From Verrucomicrobiota bacterium (GTDB lineage: Bacteria; Verrucomicrobiota; Verrucomicrobiia; Verrucomicrobiales; Akkermansiaceae), in contig JAPLUI010000242.1 in the NCBI GenBank assembly GCA_026397725.1, positions 1-64,000 of the forward strand: a DNA stretch of 64,000 nucleotides, given 5' to 3'. The notes under the pieces were generated by a model. The model saw only the letters and a list, made by a program, of their open reading frames with translations. It was not told where the DNA came from and did no database searches. This document shows, piece after piece, positions 37,976 to 44,983 of this stretch; the first letter of the stretch is position 1, and every line of letters begins with the position of its first letter. Position numbers and translations under genes: made by a program.

Positions 37976-40900
37976 CTAAGCATTGAAGGATTCCACCGCC
38001 GCAGCGATTAGAGCCGCGAGTTTCTCCCGTTGCGGGGCGGCGCCGCGGGCTTGATCGGGCTTGCCGCCGCCTTTGCCGCCGGCGATTGCGGCCAGGTCGC
38101 GGAGGAGGTCGCCGGCCTTGAGCCCGGCGATTAGAGCGGTGGCGCCGCAGTGGGTGGCGAGGTGGAGTTTGTCGCCGTCATCGACGATGAGCAACGCGGG
38201 ACCTGCGAAGTTTTTCTTTTTGAGGCCGTGCTGGAGTTCTTGCAGCAACGAGGCCTCGGCCTCGAAGCTGGCAATGATCGGCTCGCCCTTGGCGATGAGA
38301 TCGGCGAGCGCCTCATCCGCCAGCCGCGCGGCTTGCGACGCTTGGATTTTCCTGATGCGCTTTTCGGCCTCGATGGCGGCATCCCTGGTTTCCTCGAGGG
38401 TGCGCTGGCCGTGGGCGAAGATGGCGTTGAGCTGGGAAATGTCGGCGCGTTCGACCAGCATGGCTCCCATGATGTGGGGAAACTCATTGACGGTGACGGG
38501 GGCTTCGCCGAGGACGGCGAGCCGTTCGTTAGCGACATGCAGTTTGGCGGTGGCGGCCTTGAGGTCGTGGTTCCATTTCTCCACCAGCTCGTTGAGATGG
38601 GCCCAGGCCACGTCGCCGCACACCGCCTCGATGCGCCGGACGCCGGAGGCGATGGCTCCTTCGGATTTGATTTTGAAGAGGCCGATGGCCCCGGTGTTAC
38701 GGACGTGGGTGCCGCCGCAGAGTTCCATCGAATAGCCGCTCAACTTGTCAGGTTCGCCGCCGATCTGGACGACGCGGACGGTGTCGCCGTACTTGTCGCC
38801 GAAGAACTGCATGATGTCGGCGCGGCCCTTGATGGAGGCATGTTTGACTTCGGTCCAGGACACGGCGTCAGCAGCCTTGATCGCGGCGTTGACCATTTCC
38901 TCCATCACCGCGATTTGTGCTGGGGTGACGGCACCGCTGTTGAAGTCGAAGCGCAGGCGGTTCTCATCGACGGCGGATCCTTGCTGCGCGGCGTCTTTGG
39001 ACACCACTTCGTGCAAGGCCCAGTGGAGCAGGTGGGTGGCGCTGTGATGCGCCTCGATGGGACGGCGACGGGCCGCATCCAGCCGCAGGACGACCTTGGC
39101 ACCGGTGACGATTTGAGATCCGAGATCCGAGATCTCAGATCGGGAAATGATGTGGGCACGGGCTTTGCCGATTTGCTGGGTGCCGGTGATGGGGAGTGTC
39201 TGGCGCTTGGAAATTGAGCGATCAAGCGGGTTTCCCGCTTGTCGCTCCATCTCGCTGTGCCCGGTTGCCGCCACGGTGAGCGTGCCGGTGTCGCCCGCCT
39301 GGCCGCCCATTTCGGCGTAGAACACCGTCTTGTCGGTGATGACAAAGATAGCGTCTTCTTGTGGATGGACTTCCAGGACGGTGGCTTCGACCTCGTCCAA
39401 CTCGAAGCCGAGAAACTCGGTGCTGGCCTCGGTGGCAATGTCGAGCGCGCGGACGATGGTGGATTTCTGGGCGGCGCGGGCGCGTTCGCGTTGTTGTTCC
39501 ATGAGCTTCTCAAAGCGGAGCATGTCCACCTTGAGGCCGCGTTCGGCGCACAACAGTTCGGTTAGATCAACCGGGAAGCCGAAGGTGTCGTAGAGTTCGA
39601 AGGCGAGGTCGCCGGAGAGTTGGTGGTGAGTGCTGGCGTCCCGTCGGCTGTCATGGGCATCCTGCCCATGACTTGGAAGACTTCGCGCAGCGCTGGTGTT
39701 CTTGGGGAGTGCGCCTGCAGCGGATTTCTCCTGAGATTCCGGCAAGTTGCCGACGTTCCCCGCAGCAGCGGTCCCCACCGCTTCTTCAAAGCGCTTGAGT
39801 CCTCGATCCAAGGTCTGGTTGAAGCTGGCTTCCTCTTGCTCGAGCGTCTGGCGGATGGCGTCCTGGCGGGCCATGAGTTCGGGAAACACCCCGCCCATTT
39901 GCGCGACGAGGGTTGCGACCAACGCGCCGAAAAACGGCTTGTCACCGGAGAAACCAAGCTGGCGGCCGTACCTAACAGCACGACGGAGGATCCGGCGCAA
40001 CACGTAGTTGCGGCCGGTGTTGCCGGGCATGATGCCATCGGCGATGGAGAACGCTAGCGTGCGCAAGTGGTCGGCGATGACGCGAAAGGCGATGGCCGTC
40101 TTGAGTTCGTCCGCAAACAACGCGCGCTCCGCCCCAGGCGCCGGATAGATGTTGACGTAGCATTTGCCACACAGTGCCTCGAGCTTGCGGAACAGCGGTT
40201 GGAACACATCGGTGGCGTAGTTGCTGGGTTTGCTGGAAAAATCGGTGAAGCCCTTGGTGCCCTGGATGATCGAGCAAGCCCGCTCGAAGCCCATGCCGGT
40301 ATCGACGTGTTTGGCGGGCAGCTCGCGGAAACTGCCATCGGCCTCGGCGTTGTATTGGATGAAGACGAGGTTCCAGATTTCGATGCAGAGGTCGGAGTCG
40401 TGGTTGACGAGTTGGCCTTGGGACCTGCCGTCCGGGGTGAGATCGACGTGGAGTTCCGAGCAAGGGCCACAGGGGCCGGTTTCGCCCATCATCCAGAAGT
40501 TGTCCTTGACGCTGCCATTGACGATGTGGATGGCGGGGTCGCAGCCTTTGGCGCGGAACAGGTTGGCCCAGAGGTCCCAGGATTCCTGGTCGAACTCGCC
40601 GGGGTCACCGGGTTTGGGGGCATAGACGGAGGCGTAAAGGCGGCTGGCCGGCATGCCCCAGCGCTCGACCACCAGCTCCCAGGCCCAGGTGATGGCTTCA
40701 TTCTTGAAGTAGTTGCCGAACGACCAGTTGCCGAGCATTTCGAAAAACGTGTGGTGATAGGTGTCATAACCGACGTCCTCGAGGTCGTTGTGTTTGCCGC
40801 CGGCACGGATGCATTTCTGGGTATCGGCGGCGCGGGGTGGCGCGTAGGGGGCGGTTTCAACGCCGAGGAAATACGGCACGAAGGGGTTCATGCCGGCATT

Positions 40901-41011
40901 GGTGAAAAGCAGGCCGGGCGACTGCGGGAGCAGCGACACGGAAGGCACGATGGTGTGCTGCTTGTCACGGAAGAAATTCAGGAAACTCTGGCGGATTTCG
41001 GCGGCAGTCAT
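37976..41011 (-). CDS. alaS: Alanyl-tRNA synthetase with three repeat-derived insertions
   Basis: A 1011-residue AlaRS, longer than the common 870-890. It charges tRNA-Ala and edits mischarged Ser/Gly. The aminoacylation domain starts FTNAGMNPFVPYFLG. The editing domain carries HHSATH and ELCGGTH zinc/catalytic motifs, and the C-Ala domain ends with GKGGGKPDQARG. ATG 41011 (MTAAEIRQ) matches the family start. The extra length includes segments encoded by short palindromic repeats: residues about 447-460 (SLPSHGQDAHDSRRDAS), about 588-599 (MERQAGNPLDRSISK) and about 622-632 (RSEISDLGSQI). All lie in linkers and keep the frame, so the enzyme is probably active. Confidence 0.93.
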   Translation of the reverse strand: MTAAEIRQSFLNFFRDKQHTIVPSVSLLPQSPGLLFTNAGMNPFVPYFLGVETAPYAPPRAADTQKCIRAGGKHNDLEDVGYDTYHHTFFEMLGNWSFGNYFKNEAITWAWELVVERWGMPASRLYASVYAPKPGDPGEFDQESWDLWANLFRAKGCDPAIHIVNGSVKDNFWMMGETGPCGPCSELHVDLTPDGRSQGQLVNHDSDLCIEIWNLVFIQYNAEADGSFRELPAKHVDTGMGFERACSIIQGTKGFTDFSSKPSNYATDVFQPLFRKLEALCGKCYVNIYPAPGAERALFADELKTAIAFRVIADHLRTLAFSIADGIMPGNTGRNYVLRRILRRAVRYGRQLGFSGDKPFFGALVATLVAQMGGVFPELMARQDAIRQTLEQEEASFNQTLDRGLKRFEEAVGTAAAGNVGNLPESQEKSAAGALPKNTSAARSLPSHGQDAHDSRRDASTHHQLSGDLAFELYDTFGFPVDLTELLCAERGLKVDMLRFEKLMEQQRERARAAQKSTIVRALDIATEASTEFLGFELDEVEATVLEVHPQEDAIFVITDKTVFYAEMGGQAGDTGTLTVAATGHSEMERQAGNPLDRSISKRQTLPITGTQQIGKARAHIISRSEISDLGSQIVTGAKVVLRLDAARRRPIEAHHSATHLLHWALHEVVSKDAAQQGSAVDENRLRFDFNSGAVTPAQIAVMEEMVNAAIKAADAVSWTEVKHASIKGRADIMQFFGDKYGDTVRVVQIGGEPDKLSGYSMELCGGTHVRNTGAIGLFKIKSEGAIASGVRRIEAVCGDVAWAHLNELVEKWNHDLKAATAKLHVANERLAVLGEAPVTVNEFPHIMGAMLVERADISQLNAIFAHGQRTLEETRDAAIEAEKRIRKIQASQAARLADEALADLIAKGEPIIASFEAEASLLQELQHGLKKKNFAGPALLIVDDGDKLHLATHCGATALIAGLKAGDLLRDLAAIAGGKGGGKPDQARGAAPQREKLAALIAAAVESFNA
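39115..39143. repeat. Heptamer repeat inside alaS
   Basis: GAGATCC repeated, followed by an inverted GAGATCTCAGATC. It encodes SEISDLGSQI in the editing-domain linker. Confidence 0.7.
39216..39247. repeat. 14-bp-stem hairpin inside alaS
   Basis: GAGCGATCAAGCGGG, TTT loop, CCCGCTTGTCGCTC: one bulged T, otherwise a perfect stem. It is translated as MERQAGNPLDRSI on the alaS strand. Confidence 0.8.
39632..39671. repeat. Double-hairpin (TCC-loop) element inside alaS
   Basis: Two hairpins two bases apart, both with TCC loops: GCTGGCG / CGTCGGC (with wobble pairs) and TCATGGGCA / TGCCCATGA (perfect, 9 bp). Translated on the minus strand as HGQDAHDSRRDAS. The same architecture recurs at 52408 and 54718. 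Confidence 0.8.
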
Positions 41012-41130
41012 GGGCACGCCTGTCAAACCATGATTCGCGCTCCATGGCACGGAAAATCTTTCCGCAATTCTTGCCGCACGCAACGGAGTGGCGGGTTGCC
41101 GGACCTAACGGCACCCGGCGCAGGCCCGCT

Positions 41131-42108
41131 TCACGGGCTCACCTCGGGAGTGGCTTCCGTAGTTTCGGAGGGGCTGGGAGTGACGATGGGTTTCGGGCTG
41201 AGCAGGTTTTTCAATTCATCGCTCCACTCGCGGACGCGGGCGTGGGTGAGGTGTTTTTCGATGTGGGCGAGCATGCGGACCGCCGCGCCGCGCTGGTCGC
41301 CGCACCGGAACAGGTCCATTTCCATTCGCCATTGGAGTTCCGGCACCGTTTCAGTGAGGAAGCGTTTGCGATCGGGAGAGCTGCTGGATTCCGCTGCGAG
41401 AGGGCGGCCGTTGCCCTTGATTTTGGCGGGCATGGGTTCGTGGAGCACGCTTTCCTGGGTGATGCGCTTCATCCAGCCGGCCCGCAAGATGGCGAGGTCG
41501 CCGGAAGCCCGGTACTGCGGGAGCAGGACCAGCTCGTAAACCTCGCCAAGGTTCAGCGGTGAGAACGGCCACTTTTCCAGCTCAACCTCCCCAATCTCGT
41601 ACGCCCGGGCAAACACCGTGCTGGTGACATTCTGCCCCAGGATCTGCTGCTGGCTGCTGAGCGCGGCGGCATCAGCGAACAGATCGTCGATGATCTGCTG
41701 CGCCTCAACCGCCAGTTTGCCACGATCCGCGTCCTCTGAGGCCGCATGCAGAGTGAGGACGAGCCAGCGCAATTGATGAATCAAGGCACGTCGCATGCTG
41801 GTTTGAGACAGATTGTCTTCTTCCCTTTTCTTCCAATCGCGAAACTCCGAGGGCTTCTTGAATTGTTTCTCAAACCTCACCTTTTCGACGCATTTCAGAT
41901 AGAATTCCAGCGCCTCTGCCTCACTGGTCATGGCACTGCGATAGGCGAGGATGGCCTTGCGGAATCTGGCATCCACCCGCTCGGTGACCGTCCCGCGGAG
42001 TTTCTCGAGAGTCTCCAGCAGGGCCTCGCGATCAGCCGACGACAAGGGCTCTGCCCCGAGCTTGGCGGAGAACACGGCCAGGCACAGCACCAGTGGCAAC
42101 ACACGCAT
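41131..42108 (-). CDS. Exported protein of unknown function
   Basis: A 325-residue protein beginning at ATG 42108 with a signal peptide (MRVLPLVLCLAVFSAKLGAEP). The rest is helical and charged (ALLETLEKLRGTVTERVDARFRKAILAYRSAM) with no recognised domain. The tail is Pro/Ser/Thr-rich. The ORF runs upstream into tRNA-Val, so the longer start is unlikely. Confidence 0.65.
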   Translation of the reverse strand: MRVLPLVLCLAVFSAKLGAEPLSSADREALLETLEKLRGTVTERVDARFRKAILAYRSAMTSEAEALEFYLKCVEKVRFEKQFKKPSEFRDWKKREEDNLSQTSMRRALIHQLRWLVLTLHAASEDADRGKLAVEAQQIIDDLFADAAALSSQQQILGQNVTSTVFARAYEIGEVELEKWPFSPLNLGEVYELVLLPQYRASGDLAILRAGWMKRITQESVLHEPMPAKIKGNGRPLAAESSSSPDRKRFLTETVPELQWRMEMDLFRCGDQRGAAVRMLAHIEKHLTHARVREWSDELKNLLSPKPIVTPSPSETTEATPEVSP

Positions 42109-42193
42109 GCCGAATCCATCGCATGGTTCCGCCCCCAAGCCAAGCCAAGAAACCGAAAAACCGCAAAAAAAAATCCGTTCGCCGGTTGCCGGG

Positions 42194-42265
42194 TGCACGG
42201 GGAGGGGATCGAACCCCCGACCGACCGGGTGTAAACCGGTTGCTCTACCGCTGAGCTACCCATGC
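42194..42265 (-). tRNA. tRNA-Val (anticodon UAC)
   Basis: A 72-nt cloverleaf on the minus strand. The acceptor GCATGGG pairs with CCCGTGC (one G-T). The D-arm is GCTC-AGCGGTA-GAGC. The anticodon stem ACCGG/CCGGT encloses TTTACAC with anticodon TAC, and the T-arm is GGGGG-TTCGATC-CCCTC. The discriminator is A. CCA is not encoded. No flanking att-like direct repeat was seen. Confidence 0.95.
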
Positions 42266-42361
42266 GGTGCGCCAGGAATCTGGCCGTTGGCATGAAGAAA
42301 TCAAGTGCCGAGTGTTGCGGGCTTGCGATCTGGCGCCGGAGGTGGTTTGTTGGTGCCACGA

Positions 42362-42826
42362 ATGCATCTACGATTATCGGATCAAGAACTTGCAACGCTG
42401 GTCGAAATGGTCAGTCTGGCGGCCAATGTGGCGTCGTGGAATCAAAAGGAATCCGCCGACGTGCAGGTGGCGGCCTTTGAAGCGCTTGAAAGCAAGATCC
42501 TCGAGCGTGCCGGCCATGCCGGGCTCGCGGGTTGGATTGAGTTTGACGAGGAAAAACAACGGTTCCGGGTGAATCCCGAGGTCGAGGAGAACTTGTTTTT
42601 CCACGAATGCTACGATGAATTCCGCAACGAGAGTTTTTGGGAGGAATTGGCAGTCCGCCTGGCGGATCGGGATTTGGTCCGGGCCATTGGCATGCCGGCC
42701 TGGGAACGCCTCACCGAGGAAGAGCGCCGCGCCCGCACCGCCGCCTGGGAAAAACGCTACTGGGAGGAGTTTTCAAAATCCGGCGTTGATCGCGTGGTGG
42801 TCATCACCCCGCCGGGTGAGGGGTGA
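42362..42826 (+). CDS. Conserved-looking small acidic protein, function unknown
   Basis: A 154-residue acidic soluble protein starting at ATG 42362 (MHLRLSDQELATLVEMVSL). It is rich in Glu and Trp (FHECYDEFRNESFWEELAVRLADRDLVR, YWEEFSKSGVDRVVVITPPGE). No domain is recognised. It is followed after 18 bp by the exported trypsin-like gene. Confidence 0.6.
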   Translation: MHLRLSDQELATLVEMVSLAANVASWNQKESADVQVAAFEALESKILERAGHAGLAGWIEFDEEKQRFRVNPEVEENLFFHECYDEFRNESFWEELAVRLADRDLVRAIGMPAWERLTEEERRARTAAWEKRYWEEFSKSGVDRVVVITPPGEG

Positions 42827-42844
42827 AATCCAACCATTGCTTGC

Positions 42845-44455
42845 ATGACGATGCGCCTGAGACTTTCCGCCCGGTCGGTGCTGGCGTGGCTTGCGCTCAG
42901 CCTTGCCTCCCCGTCGGCGGCGATTCAAATCCGCACTTACTCGGCGGCGCGGCACGACCGCTTCACCACGTTTTCCACCACCCCGGCATGGAATGACCGG
43001 GCATGGTTTGCGAGCCGGAGGTTTTCCGGTGTCGGCTGGGCGTCTGCGGATCTGCCCTACAAGCGCCAGTTTGCCCTCGTCTCGCCACTGCACCTCGTCT
43101 GTGCGACGCATTTCCAGCCGGGCCCCGGCATCACCATCCGCTTTCTCAACAGCGCTGGAGTGACCGTGGAACGCAGCGTCGCCACCCTTACCCCGATCAA
43201 GAACGACCTGAACCAAAACACCGATCTAACCCTTGCGACGTTGTCCGGTCCGCTGCTGCCCGCCGACCAAGTCGCGCCTTTCCCCTATCTCAACCTCGCC
43301 GACGAAACCGCCTACCTCGGAACCTCCATCACGGTTTTCGGCTGGCAGACCAAGGTCGGAAAAGGCGTCATTGCAGCGTTTGATGATCTGGTGGAAGCCG
43401 CAGTGCCGGCCACCCGGGTGATGAAGTTCGACTTCATCAAGCTCACGGGAAATCCGGATGACGCCTACCTGGAGACCGGTGATTCGGGGAGTCCCACCTT
43501 TGCCATGGCGGGTGACAATCCGGCCCTGGTCGGAACTCACACCGCGATCGATGAGGATGCCGTAACGCGTGCCTCCTTCGATACGTTTGTCCCGCACTAC
43601 ATCGGGAAACTCAACGCAGTGATGGCACCGCAAGGCTATCAGATGAGCCCGGTCTATCCCACGCCCGTCACCTTGGAAACCACCGCAACCCCCACGCCGG
43701 CCCTCTGGCGCAAGGCCAACCCGGGGGGCTCTCGCTTCGACATCAAGAACTCAAGTGCCAACGACGCCTCCAACCTGACGGTCGCGTTGCGTTTCCCCCC
43801 TGCGGCCATGCCGGGCACGCTCAATGCGCCCGGTTGGATCGTCACATCCGGGGCAGCGGCGGGCGAGCGCCTGTTGCGGCGGGCGACCCTGCCAGCCGGT
43901 GCCACGGCTGCGATCACGGCGGCATGGCCGGACCTCGGCATGGGTGAGTCACTCGATATCGAGCTGTCCCTCGCCTCCGACGGCAGCCCCCAACAAACCT
44001 TCACCTTCCATCATGAGCTGGCCCCGTCCTACAACGCCTGGGCGGCAAGTCTGGCCGACCAGGCACCTGCCGCGGACCCTGATGGCGATGGTCTTTCAAA
44101 CTTGTTGGAATATGCCTTTGGCGGCGATCCGGCGGTGGCTTCACAGACTACGTCCTCCGGGGTGCCCTTGGCACCGCTGCTTGCGGTCAACGCAGGTCTG
44201 GCTTCATTTGCCTTTCCAGTCCGCAGTGATGCCGCGCTCCGGGGCCTGTCGTATGGAGCGGAATTCTCCGGCACGCTGGCAGACGGGTCGTGGTCCCCCA
44301 CCCTGCCGCCCGGATATTCGCTGGTGGAGGCGGCGTTCGAGCCTGCCGTGACGGGCTTCCTGCAACGCACCATCGCCTTTGCCGCGAATCGCTCGGGAAC
44401 TTTCTGCCGCGTCCGGGTGGAACTCAACGAAACCACCGGCGTACCGCCTTATTGA
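42845..44455 (+). CDS. Exported trypsin-fold protein with C-terminal DPDGDG module
   Basis: A 536-residue exported protein. Following the signal peptide (ends near PSAA), residues about 75-265 look like a trypsin-fold serine protease: SPLHLVCATHF (His), NQNTDLTLATL (Asp) and LETGDSGSPTF (Ser in GDSGSP). The His box differs from the usual TAAHC, so activity is plausible but not certain. A beta-sandwich region (about 280-400) and a C-terminal module with DPDGDGLSNLLEYAFGGDP, ending FCRVRVELN, follow. That module also ends three other exported proteins in this window. Confidence 0.7.
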   Translation: MTMRLRLSARSVLAWLALSLASPSAAIQIRTYSAARHDRFTTFSTTPAWNDRAWFASRRFSGVGWASADLPYKRQFALVSPLHLVCATHFQPGPGITIRFLNSAGVTVERSVATLTPIKNDLNQNTDLTLATLSGPLLPADQVAPFPYLNLADETAYLGTSITVFGWQTKVGKGVIAAFDDLVEAAVPATRVMKFDFIKLTGNPDDAYLETGDSGSPTFAMAGDNPALVGTHTAIDEDAVTRASFDTFVPHYIGKLNAVMAPQGYQMSPVYPTPVTLETTATPTPALWRKANPGGSRFDIKNSSANDASNLTVALRFPPAAMPGTLNAPGWIVTSGAAAGERLLRRATLPAGATAAITAAWPDLGMGESLDIELSLASDGSPQQTFTFHHELAPSYNAWAASLADQAPAADPDGDGLSNLLEYAFGGDPAVASQTTSSGVPLAPLLAVNAGLASFAFPVRSDAALRGLSYGAEFSGTLADGSWSPTLPPGYSLVEAAFEPAVTGFLQRTIAFAANRSGTFCRVRVELNETTGVPPY

Positions 44456-44688
44456 GTCCACCATGTAATCCTCAGTGAACAACTGGGTGACGGAGGGCAG
44501 TTCGTCCGCGCCGATCTTGTTGCCGGAGTTGTTAACTGGGTGGTTATTACACTCATTCAGGTGGTCGTTACCTCTTTCTCCTCCATTGGGCGGAAGGACC
44601 GAGCCCGAGGCACTCGATGTGTTCTTGTTTTCTTAGCATCAGAACCCGGTGGGCGGGTGTGGCACCGGGAGTAACCTGGGCGCGATAA

Positions 44689-44798
44689 GGAGCCACCACA
44701 TTCTTGTGGTGGTAGCGGAAGGGCGGCCCATGAGTGCGTGCCGAAGGCTCTGTTCATGGACGTTCCTTCCGCACGACGACAGGAATGTCGTCGCTCCC
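44689..44798. repeat. Inverted pair of GGAGC-tagged REP-like hairpins (BIME-like)
   Basis: Hairpin 1: CCACCACA-TTCT-TGTGGTGG (44693-44712), preceded by GGAGC at 44689. Hairpin 2, inverted: CGACGACA-GGAA-TGTCGTCG (44774-44793), followed by GCTCCC. Both have 8-bp perfect stems, 4-base loops and the tag directly abutting. The arrangement resembles the bacterial interspersed mosaic elements formed by paired REPs. The surrounding 44456-44983 holds no gene. Confidence 0.75.
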
Positions 44799-44983
44799 TA
44801 ACGGGCATCATCGGAGCCAGGTTACTCGGGAGGTTGGCGAGCACGCGGCGGACCCTATCACGGCTGAGATTGAGATAGGCCGGGCGTAGCGAGAACATGG
44901 CACTCATAGAATCACGGGTCCGGTCTTGAGTGTGGTGGCGCCGGTTTGGCGAACCAACTCGAGGCTGCATTCGGGCTAACAGA

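Noticed and set aside
42194..42265. tRNA-Val as integration site of a genomic island
   Set aside because: No integrase gene and no direct repeat of the tRNA 3' end were seen in the window.
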